Assembly: GCF_023101665.1 (NCBI RefSeq)
Contig: NZ_CP082161.1
Location: 3,286,001 to 3,350,000 of the forward strand
From: Bradyrhizobium sp. 195
Lineage (GTDB): Bacteria > Pseudomonadota > Alphaproteobacteria > Rhizobiales > Xanthobacteraceae
Length of the DNA stretch: 64,000 bases
Reading direction: 5' to 3'
Shown here in pieces: positions 17,778-24,471 of the stretch. The notes under the pieces were generated by a model. That model did not search any database. It was not told the DNA's origin and worked only from the letters and a program-made list of their open reading frames with translations. The translations under genes and the position numbers were made by a program. Position 1 is the first letter of the stretch; each line of letters opens with the position of its first letter.

Positions 17778-18551
17778 ATGAGCGCATTTCAGAAGGAGAC
17801 GGTTCTGTCGGTCAGGCACTGGACCGAATCCCTGTTCAGCTTCACTGCCACGCGCGATCCCGGCTTCCGTTTTCAGAATGGCCAGTTCGCGATGATCGGG
17901 CTCGAGGTCGAAGGCAAGCCGTTGATGCGGGCCTACAGCATGGCCAGCGCCAATCACGAGGAGGCGCTCGAATTTTTCTCGATCAAGGTGCAGGACGGCC
18001 CGCTGACCTCGCGCCTGCAGAAGATCAGGGAAGGCGACATCATCCTGGTCGGCCGCAAGGCGACGGGCACGCTGATCACCGGCAATCTCATCCCGGGAAA
18101 ACGCCTGCTGCTGCTCTCGACCGGAACGGGCCTGGCACCCTTCGCCAGCCTGATCAAGGACCCTGACGTCTACGAGAACTACGAGACCATCGTGCTCGCC
18201 CATGGCTGCCGCCAGGTTTCGGAACTGGCATACGGCGAGCACGTCGTCGATGGCCTGCGCAATCACGAATTCTTCGGACCGCTGATCCGCGACAAGCTTG
18301 TCTACTACCCGACCGTGACTCGCGAGCCCTTCAGGAATCGTGGCCGCATCACCGAACTGATCGCTTCCAACCAGATGTTCGACGACATCGGATTGTCCGG
18401 CCTCGATATCGAGACCGATCGCATCATGCTGTGCGGCAGCCCGGCGATGCTCGAGGAACTGCCCGCGATGTTCTCTGCGCGCGGCTTTGTCGAGGGCAAT
18501 CACAGCCAGCCCGGCCATTTCGTGATTGAGAAGGCCTTCGTCGAGCGTTGA
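17778..18551 (+). CDS. fpr: Ferredoxin--NADP+ reductase
   Basis: 257 residues from ATG 17778 with AAGGAGAG upstream, the usual size of bacterial subclass-I Fpr. FAD-binding RAYS is at 51-54, the NADP(H) motif GTGLAPF at 115-121, and the C-terminal tail HFVIEKAFVER fits the bacterial type. It moves electrons between NADPH and ferredoxin or flavodoxin in the cytosol. Placed just before an AprA-like flavoprotein and a 2[4Fe-4S] ferredoxin, it is probably the dedicated electron donor for them rather than the housekeeping copy. Confidence 0.93.
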   Translation: MSAFQKETVLSVRHWTESLFSFTATRDPGFRFQNGQFAMIGLEVEGKPLMRAYSMASANHEEALEFFSIKVQDGPLTSRLQKIREGDIILVGRKATGTLITGNLIPGKRLLLLSTGTGLAPFASLIKDPDVYENYETIVLAHGCRQVSELAYGEHVVDGLRNHEFFGPLIRDKLVYYPTVTREPFRNRGRITELIASNQMFDDIGLSGLDIETDRIMLCGSPAMLEELPAMFSARGFVEGNHSQPGHFVIEKAFVER

Positions 18552-18573
18552 GGCGCCAAATCGCATCGCGGCG

Positions 18574-18585
18574 ACAACTAATTGC
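18574..18585 (+). promoter_or_regulatory. CAACTAAT-type motif, copy 4 (upstream of AprA-like gene)
   Basis: ACAACTAATTGC ends about 70 bp before the AprA-like ATG, in the 100-bp gap after the reductase gene. Distances of 70-85 bp in copies 1, 3 and 4 fit an activator site at a constant position relative to transcription start. Confidence 0.6.
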
Positions 18586-18654
18586 TATCGCCGGGAAGCC
18601 CCCTGAACAAATCTGATGCAAAGGCGCCGGCTATCGGCGAACCAGGAGCAAGCG

Positions 18655-20397
18655 ATGGCACTAGATCAGATCGTCGACGGACTTTCGGAGGTTTCCTGCG
18701 ATGTGCTCGTCATCGGCGGCGGCACGGCCGGCCCAATGGCGGCGCTGAAGGCGAAGCTGAAGAATCCGAAGGCCAACGTCGTCCTGCTCGAAAAGGCCAA
18801 CGTCAAGCGCTCCGGCGCAATCTCGATGGGCATGGACGGCCTGAACAATGCCGTGATCCCCGGCTATGCCACGCCGGAGCAGTACACCAAGGAAATCACC
18901 ATCGCCAACGACGGCATCGTCGACCAGAAGGCGGTTTATAAATACGCGCAGAACTGCTACAGCATTATTGAGGAGCTCGACAGTTTCGGAATCCGGTTCC
19001 TGAAGAACGAGAACGGCGATTACGCCGTCAAGAAGGTGCACCACATCGGCACCTACGTGCTGCCGATGCCGAACGGCGAGACCGTGAAGAAGGCGCTGTA
19101 CCGCCAGCTTCGCCGCGCCCGCATCCTGATCTCCAATCGCTACATGGCGACGCGGCTGCTCAAATCCGCCGACGGTCGCATCGCAGGCGCGGTCAGCGTC
19201 AACACCCGCACTGCCGAGATGCTGGTGATCAAGGCCAAGGCCGTGATCCTGTGCATGGGCGCCGCCGGCCGGCTGGGCCTGCCGACCTCCGGCTACATGT
19301 TCGGCACCTACGAGAACGCCGCCAATTCCGGCGACGGCTACGCCATGGCCTATCACGCCGGCGCCGCGCTCGCGAACCTCGAATGCTACCAGATCAATCC
19401 ACTGATCAAGGATTACAACGGCCCGGCCTGCGCCTATGTCGCCGGTCCCTTCGGCGCCTTCACCGCGAATAACGAGGGCTCGCGCTTCATCGAGTGCGAC
19501 TACTGGTCCGGCCAAATGATGCTGGAGTTCTACAATGAGCTGTTGTCCGGCAAGGGCCCGGTGTTCCTCCAGCTCAAGCATCTCCATCCCGACACCATTT
19601 CGGAGATCGAGTCCACGCTGCACAAGGTCGAGCGCCCCACACGCGGCCTGTTCCAGCAGGGACGGGGCGTCGACTACCGCAGTGATTCGATCGAGATGCA
19701 CATCTCCGAGATCGGCTTCTGCTCCGGCCACAGCGCCTCGGGCGTGTTCGTCGACGACAACGCGCGCACCACCGTGCCTGGCCTCTACGCCGCGGGCGAC
19801 ATGGCGAGCGTGCCGCACAACTACATGCTGGGTGCCTTCACCAACGGCTCGGTCGCCGGCATCGATGCGATGGAGTTCGCCGACAACCACGACTTTGCGG
19901 AGTTCGACGCCGCCGATGTCGCCAGGGAGCGCGACCGCGTGATGGCGCCAACGAAGCGCGAGGACGGCATTCCGCCGAACCAGGTCGAGTACAAGACCCG
20001 CCGCCTCGTCAACGACTATCTCCAGCCGCCGAAGGTCACGCGCAAATACGAGCTCGGCATGCGCCGTCTCGCGGAAGCGAGGGAGGACATGCAGGAGCGC
20101 ATGATCGCGCGCAACGCGCATGAGCTGCTCCGCGCGCTCGAAGTGCAGTCGATCATGGACTGCGCCGACATGGCCGCGCACGCCTCGCTCTACCGCGAGG
20201 AGAGCCGCTGGGGCCTCTATCACTGGCGCACGGACTTTCCGGAGAAGGACAACGAGAACTGGTTCTGTCACACGCTGCTGAGCAAGCGCGATGGCAAGAT
20301 GACCAGCGAGAAACGCGCCGTCGAGCCCTATGTCGTCCCGATCGCGGACGACGAGAAGGACCTCTACGACAAGCAGCGCATCCGCGCCACCGCCTGA
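18655..20397 (+). CDS. AprA-like FAD oxidoreductase (fumarate reductase/APS reductase superfamily)
   Basis: 580 residues from ATG 18655 with AGGAG 8 nt upstream. FAD dinucleotide motif GGGTAG is at 21-26 with acidic E46 (LLEKANV). A SGAISMGMDGLNNAV segment resembles the AprA/fumarate reductase FAD loop, a second FAD contact is GLYAAGD, and the helical C-terminal domain has ESRWGLYHWRTDFPEKD at about 516-532. It belongs to the superfamily of fumarate reductase, aspartate oxidase and adenylylsulfate reductase alpha. A true AprA is longer, pairs with a larger AprB and normally lies beside sat or aprM; none is here. It is coupled to the ferredoxin gene 27 bp downstream. Substrate unknown. Confidence 0.85.
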   Translation: MALDQIVDGLSEVSCDVLVIGGGTAGPMAALKAKLKNPKANVVLLEKANVKRSGAISMGMDGLNNAVIPGYATPEQYTKEITIANDGIVDQKAVYKYAQNCYSIIEELDSFGIRFLKNENGDYAVKKVHHIGTYVLPMPNGETVKKALYRQLRRARILISNRYMATRLLKSADGRIAGAVSVNTRTAEMLVIKAKAVILCMGAAGRLGLPTSGYMFGTYENAANSGDGYAMAYHAGAALANLECYQINPLIKDYNGPACAYVAGPFGAFTANNEGSRFIECDYWSGQMMLEFYNELLSGKGPVFLQLKHLHPDTISEIESTLHKVERPTRGLFQQGRGVDYRSDSIEMHISEIGFCSGHSASGVFVDDNARTTVPGLYAAGDMASVPHNYMLGAFTNGSVAGIDAMEFADNHDFAEFDAADVARERDRVMAPTKREDGIPPNQVEYKTRRLVNDYLQPPKVTRKYELGMRRLAEAREDMQERMIARNAHELLRALEVQSIMDCADMAAHASLYREESRWGLYHWRTDFPEKDNENWFCHTLLSKRDGKMTSEKRAVEPYVVPIADDEKDLYDKQRIRATA

Positions 20398-20424
20398 CGC
20401 ATCGCGAAACAACAGGAGACAACG

Positions 20425-20658
20425 ATGCCCCTCGCTTCCTATCAGACATCGGTTCCGGTGGTCGTCGACGATGCCAAATGCATCGCGGACAAGGGCTGCA
20501 CCGTGTGCGTCGACGTCTGCCCGCTCGACGTGCTCCGCATCAGCGACATGACCAACAAGGCCTACATGGCCTATGACGAGTGCTGGTACTGCATGCCTTG
20601 CGAAGCGGATTGTCCGACCGGCGCCGTTACCGTCAACATTCCCTATCTGTTGAGGTGA
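20425..20658 (+). CDS. 2[4Fe-4S] ferredoxin (AprB-like N-terminal type)
   Basis: 77 residues with two complete cluster motifs: C19-x5-C25-x2-C28-x3-C32-P and C53-x2-C56-x2-C59-x3-C63-P. The first is lengthened by three residues (CIADKGCTVC). The aromatic DECWYCMPCEADCPTGAV resembles AprB, but the protein lacks the AprB C-terminal tail. AGGAG lies 9 nt before the ATG. Likely carries electrons between Fpr and the AprA-like flavoprotein. The HEAT-repeat gene begins 2 bp after its stop. Confidence 0.92.
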   Translation: MPLASYQTSVPVVVDDAKCIADKGCTVCVDVCPLDVLRISDMTNKAYMAYDECWYCMPCEADCPTGAVTVNIPYLLR

Positions 20659-20660
20659 TC

Positions 20661-21638
20661 ATGTCGAGCCCGTTCGAATCCTACGACGATCTCGAAGACG
20701 CCGACGAGCGGCTTCAAGCCGCCGATCCTGCGGAGCGTCGCGTCGCCATCATCGCACTCGGCCATTCCGGCGATCCCGCCGCAGTTGCGCATCTCGCCAA
20801 CATGGTGGCCGATCCCGACGCCGGCGTGCGCCAGCAGGTCTCGATGGCTCTGGGCGAGTTCGACGGGCCGGAGGCGGCAAGTGCGCTCGTGAAGCTGCTA
20901 GTCGATCCCGAAAGGATCGTGGCGGCGGCCGCAGCCGACAGCATGGCCGAGTTCAAGGATCCCGCCTGCGCCGATGTGATCCTGCCGCTGGTCCGGCATA
21001 CTCACGCCTTCGTCCGAATGGGCGCGTTGCGTGCGCTCAAGGAGCTGCGTCGCAAGGATACGCTGAAGCCGGCATTGGAGGCGCTTCAGGATTCAGACGC
21101 CGCCGTGCGCGTGCAGGCGATCGGCGTGATCGGCTTCCTGAAGCTGGAGGAATCGATTCCCGCGCTGACCGCGTTGATCAGCGATCCAGACGCGCATGTG
21201 CGTCGCGCTGCCGTGAGCGCGCTGGCTTTCTCGCAGATGAAGCCCGCCGCGGAGACGATCACGCGTGCGTTGAAGGATTCGGACTGGATGGTCCGCGAGA
21301 TGGCGGCGGAAACGTTGGGCCTCAACGTGAACGGGGCGCTCGCCGCCGACCAACTCGTCGCCTGCCTTGCCGACGAGTTCTGGCAGGTCCGGTTGAAGTC
21401 CATTCGCAGCCTCGGGCGGATGAAGATCGAGTGCGCGGTGCGGCCGATCGGCAATTGCATCACCCACGACCAGGCGAACCTGCGGAAAGAGGCGGCCGCC
21501 GCGCTCGGCGAGATCGCGCATCCCGACGGCGAGGCGTTCCTGGCGGTCATTGCCGACGACGGCGATCCCGACGTGCGCAAGAACGCCCGCTGGGCCCTGC
21601 AGCAGATCGCAGCGCGCAAAGCGCGCGCAGGCGCATAA
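20661..21638 (+). CDS. HEAT-repeat (PBS-lyase type) protein
   Basis: 325 residues from ATG 20661; GAGGTG overlaps the ferredoxin stop. Eight or more helical repeats of about 31 residues are visible, with the recurring core D.D..VR...A.ALG (DPDAGVRQQVSMALGEF; DSDAAVRVQAIGVIGFL; DPDVRKNARWALQQIA). Cytosolic and soluble, without catalytic motifs. HEAT solenoids act as protein scaffolds, and PBS-lyase relatives handle cofactors. Strict coupling to the ferredoxin suggests a scaffold or maturation factor for the flavoprotein-ferredoxin complex. Confidence 0.9.
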   Translation: MSSPFESYDDLEDADERLQAADPAERRVAIIALGHSGDPAAVAHLANMVADPDAGVRQQVSMALGEFDGPEAASALVKLLVDPERIVAAAAADSMAEFKDPACADVILPLVRHTHAFVRMGALRALKELRRKDTLKPALEALQDSDAAVRVQAIGVIGFLKLEESIPALTALISDPDAHVRRAAVSALAFSQMKPAAETITRALKDSDWMVREMAAETLGLNVNGALAADQLVACLADEFWQVRLKSIRSLGRMKIECAVRPIGNCITHDQANLRKEAAAALGEIAHPDGEAFLAVIADDGDPDVRKNARWALQQIAARKARAGA

Positions 21639-21700
21639 AGGCGCGGGCAGGGGCATAGCGGCCCTTCGCCGCTGCTCTGGACATCCGGAGCCAGACGTTT

Positions 21701-21716
21701 ATTGGTCTTCGCCAAT
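21701..21716. promoter_or_regulatory. Candidate GntR/FadR-type operator upstream of FAH-family gene
   Basis: ATTGGTCTTCGCCAAT is a 5-bp inverted repeat with a 6-bp centre, 54 bp before the FAH-family start. GntR/FadR-family operators often have the TGGTC/GACCA style. A FadR-type gene lies in the adjacent sugar cluster. Assignment by resemblance and position only. Confidence 0.4.
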
Positions 21717-21770
21717 ATGATCGGCCATCGTTCAACGTGGCCGGTCTGAAAAGCAGCGAGGACGCCAGCC

Positions 21771-22943
21771 ATGACCACATTGACGGTTAAAGACCTTCTC
21801 CCCGAGGATGGCACAAGGGGAACGCTGGCCGGCCGTGTCTGGCTGCCGCAGGTGAATGGTCCTGCGGTGGTCGCCGTGCGCGGCGATGGCGTGTTCGACG
21901 TCACCGCAAAATTTCCGACCATCAGCGCGCTCTGCGAAGAGGACAATCCGGCCAAGGCGCTTGCGGCGACCAAGGGCGAGCGCATCGGCGATCTCGAGGC
22001 GATCGTCGCCAACACGGCGCCCGACGGGCGCGACTCGAACAAGCCTTGGCTGCTGGCACCCGTCGATCTCCAGACGCTGAAGGCCGCCGGCGTCACGTTC
22101 GCCATCTCCATGCTGGAGCGCGTGATCGAGGAGCGGGCAAAAGGCAATCCAGCCTCGGCCGAGGCGATCCGGAAGGAGGTGACGCGGCTGATCGGCGACG
22201 ATCTCTCCAAGCTCAAGCCCGGCTCGGACCAGGCCATGCACCTGAAGCAGGTGCTGATCGACCAGAACGCCTGGAGCCAGTATCTCGAAGTCGGCATCGG
22301 TCCGGATGCAGAGGTCTTCACCAAGGCGCCGACCTTGTCTTCAGTCGGCACCGGCATGGATGCCGGGCTGCATCCGAAATCGACCTGGAACAATCCCGAA
22401 CCCGAGCTCGTGTTGTTCGTGTCGAGCCGCGGCAAGATCGTCGGTGGCGCGCTCGGTAACGACGTCAATCTGCGCGACTTCGAGGGCCGCTCGGCGCTGC
22501 TGCTGTCGAAGGCCAAGGACAACAACGCCTCCTGCGCGATCGGCCCGCTGCTGCGCTTGTTCGACGACAGCTTTACACTCGATGACGCGCGAAAACTCGA
22601 CATCAGCCTGAACGTGAAGGGCCCGGACGGTTTTGTCCTCGACGGCCATTCCTCGATCAGCATGATCAGTCGCGACCCGACCGACCTCGTCGCGCAGACC
22701 ATCGGCAAGATCCATCAATATCCTGATGGCTTCGTGCTGTTCCTCGGCACGATGTTCGCGCCGGTCAAGGATCGCGATGCGCCGGGGCAGGGGTTCACCC
22801 ACAAGCGCGACGACATCGTCACCATCGCAGCGCCTCAGCTCGGCAAGCTCGTCAACCGCATGCGCACCAGCGACGAATGCGAGCCCTGGACCTTCGGCAT
22901 CGGTGCGCTGATGAAGAACCTGGGGCAGCGGAAGCTGGTCTAA
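21771..22943 (+). CDS. Fumarylacetoacetate hydrolase-family protein, probable 2-keto-3-deoxy-sugar acid dehydratase
   Basis: 390 residues. The C-terminal two thirds hold the FAH fold with the metal and acid motif WNNPEPELVLFVSSRG (about 204-219) and GNDVNLRDFEGRSALLL; an N-terminal extension of about 100 residues precedes it. FAH-fold enzymes in non-phosphorylative sugar pathways dehydrate 2-keto-3-deoxy-arabinonate-type acids to 2-oxoglutarate semialdehyde. Its place directly before a pentose importer and sugar dehydrogenase supports that role, but exact substrate (arabinonate, xylonate or galactonate series) is not determined. Confidence 0.78.
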   Translation: MTTLTVKDLLPEDGTRGTLAGRVWLPQVNGPAVVAVRGDGVFDVTAKFPTISALCEEDNPAKALAATKGERIGDLEAIVANTAPDGRDSNKPWLLAPVDLQTLKAAGVTFAISMLERVIEERAKGNPASAEAIRKEVTRLIGDDLSKLKPGSDQAMHLKQVLIDQNAWSQYLEVGIGPDAEVFTKAPTLSSVGTGMDAGLHPKSTWNNPEPELVLFVSSRGKIVGGALGNDVNLRDFEGRSALLLSKAKDNNASCAIGPLLRLFDDSFTLDDARKLDISLNVKGPDGFVLDGHSSISMISRDPTDLVAQTIGKIHQYPDGFVLFLGTMFAPVKDRDAPGQGFTHKRDDIVTIAAPQLGKLVNRMRTSDECEPWTFGIGALMKNLGQRKLV

Positions 22944-23052
22944 CTCTTCGCCTCTCCTCGCCTGCGGGGAGATGTCGACACGCGAAGCGTGGCGGGTGAG
23001 CGGACTCTCCACGCGTCGACTTGCTTGATAGAGACGAAGCTACCTTCACACC

Positions 23053-23131
23053 GCCATTGCGAACGCAGCGAAGCAATCCAGAGTCTCTCCGCGGAAAGAT
23101 CCTGGATTGCTTCGCTGCGCTCCCAATGACG
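23053..23131. repeat. Bradyrhizobium-type palindromic intergenic repeat, family A copy 2
   Basis: Near copy of the element at 2059-2138: same arms (CCATTGCGAACGCAGCGAAG against CTTCGCTGCGCTCCCAATG) and the same TCCGCGGAAAGAT centre. It lies about 110 bp after the FAH-family stop. Just before it (22950-23010) is a second fragment of another dispersed type (CGCCTGCGGGGAGATG). The gap up to 23433 also holds an orphan reading frame and a likely operator, listed separately. Confidence 0.83.
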
Positions 23132-23154
23132 GGAGGAGAGACTCGCGCGAGTGT

Positions 23155-23292
23155 TTATCCCTTCGCTGCGGATACCGCCTTCACCGCCCAACCCTCACAA
23201 ATTTCTTTCATCTTCGCGTTGCATCCGCGGAACAAAATCGCGCTGAACGTGTCATGGAACTGCGCGCCGCGCTCCCACGCGTTTTCCTCCAA
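23155..23292 (-). pseudogene. Orphan open frame or gene remnant
   Basis: A minus-strand frame ends at TAA 23155-23157 and reads protein-like: DYLEENAWERGAQFHDTFSA, then a Cys-containing tail ending VKAVSAAKG. The frame stays open upstream to about 23352 but has no ATG or GTG; TTG at 23292 would give 45 residues. Composition (aromatics, acids, Cys) looks like genuine protein rather than antisense noise, and AT content of the upstream part is higher than nearby genes. Possibly the 3' end of a decayed gene. No family recognised. Confidence 0.35.
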
Positions 23293-23293
23293 A

Positions 23294-23312
23294 TAGTCAA
23301 ATAATATGACTA
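23294..23312. promoter_or_regulatory. Perfect inverted repeat upstream of sugar importer
   Basis: TAGTCA-N7-TGACTA, perfect 6-bp arms around an AT-rich spacer, 121 bp before the importer receptor gene. A second overlapping palindrome GACTAGTC spans 23308-23315. Good candidate operator for the FadR-type regulator encoded in the same operon. It also overlaps the orphan frame above, which weakens the idea that the frame is a live gene. Confidence 0.5.
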
Positions 23313-23433
23313 GTCGGAACCCGTCTTCCGTGAAATAGTGCCTCCCGCCGCCTCAAAGGGGTCGGTCTGCGGGTGCCATGCTACCTATTGGCGCCCGAGA
23401 TAACACAAGATGATTTCTTGGGAGACACGCCTG

Positions 23434-24399
23434 ATGACCCTCAAAGCCCTCTTTGCGGCCAGCGCCACGGCCGCGTTGCTGCTCGCGCTGCCGGCCAATG
23501 CCGGCCAGCTCACCATCGGCTTTTCGCAGATCGGATCAGAATCCGGCTGGCGCGCGGCCGAGACCTCGGTCTCCAAGCAGGAGGCTGCCAAGCGCAAGGT
23601 CAATCTCAAGATCGCCGACGCGCAGCAGAAGCAGGAGAACCAGATCAAGGCGATCCGTTCCTTCATCGCGCAGAACGTCGATGCAATCTTCCTCGCGCCC
23701 GTCGTCTCGACTGGCTGGGACTCGGTGCTGAAGGAGGCCAAGGAGGCCAAGATCCCGGTCGTGCTGCTCGACCGTGACATCGATCCCTCCGGCAAGGAGC
23801 TCTATCTCACCGCCGTCACCTCTGACAGCGTGCATGAAGGCGAGGTCGCCGGCGACTGGCTCGCCAAGACCGTCGGAGCCAAAGCCTGCAACATCGTCGA
23901 GCTGCAAGGCACGGTCGGCGCCAGCGTCGCCACCAACCGCAAGAAGGGGTTTGACACCGCGATTGCCAAGCATGCGAACCTGAAGGTGGTGCGCAGCCAG
24001 ACCGGCGACTTCACCCGCGCCAAGGGCAAGGAAGTGATGGAAAGCTTCATCAAGGCCGAAGGCGGCGGCAAGAACATCTGCGCGGTCTACGCGCACAACG
24101 ACGACATGATGGTCGGCGCGATCCAGGCGATGAAGGAGGCCGGTCTCAAGCCCGGCAAGGACGTCCTCACCGTCTCGATCGACGCGGTTCCTGATATCTT
24201 CAAGGCGATGGTCGCCGGCGAAGCCAATGCGACGGTCGAGCTGACGCCGAACATGGCAGGCCCCGCGCTCGATGTCGTCGCGGCCTTCAAGGACAAGGGG
24301 ACGGTTCCGCCGAAATGGATCCAGACCGAGTCCAAGCTCTATACTGCCGCCGACGATCCGCAGAAGATCTACGACAGCAAGAAGGGCCTCGGTTACTGA
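23434..24399 (+). CDS. YtfQ-type sugar ABC binding protein
   Basis: 321 residues from ATG 23434 with GGGAG upstream. Signal peptide about 1-23 (LLLALPANAG). The mature type-I receptor starts QLTIGFSQIGSESGWRAAET, closely the pattern of YtfQ (galactofuranose receptor) and the Shewanella-type arabinose receptor. Conserved sugar contacts include LLDRDID and YAHNDDMMVG. With two downstream permeases it matches the YtfQ-R-T-YjfF architecture, which binds furanose forms of L-arabinose or galactose. Confidence 0.9.
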   Translation: MTLKALFAASATAALLLALPANAGQLTIGFSQIGSESGWRAAETSVSKQEAAKRKVNLKIADAQQKQENQIKAIRSFIAQNVDAIFLAPVVSTGWDSVLKEAKEAKIPVVLLDRDIDPSGKELYLTAVTSDSVHEGEVAGDWLAKTVGAKACNIVELQGTVGASVATNRKKGFDTAIAKHANLKVVRSQTGDFTRAKGKEVMESFIKAEGGGKNICAVYAHNDDMMVGAIQAMKEAGLKPGKDVLTVSIDAVPDIFKAMVAGEANATVELTPNMAGPALDVVAAFKDKGTVPPKWIQTESKLYTAADDPQKIYDSKKGLGY

Positions 24400-24409
24400 G
24401 GCGGGCTTC

Positions 24410-24434
24410 GCCGGACCGCGCTTTGCGGTCCGGC
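24410..24434 (+). other. Strong hairpin between binding-protein and ATPase genes
   Basis: GCCGGACCGC pairs perfectly with GCGGTCCGGC over 10 bp with a 5-nt loop, 10 bp after the receptor stop. No T-run follows, so it probably stabilises the receptor mRNA or only partly attenuates, giving excess receptor over membrane subunits. Confidence 0.7.
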
Positions 24435-24471
24435 ACCCTCTTCGAAGCCGCTGCGCGAAGGAATAGGCTGG

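Noticed and set aside
18655..20658. Genuine dissimilatory APS reductase AprBA
   Set aside because: Flavoprotein is shorter than AprA, ferredoxin lacks the AprB tail, gene order is reversed relative to aprBA, and sat/aprM/qmo are absent.
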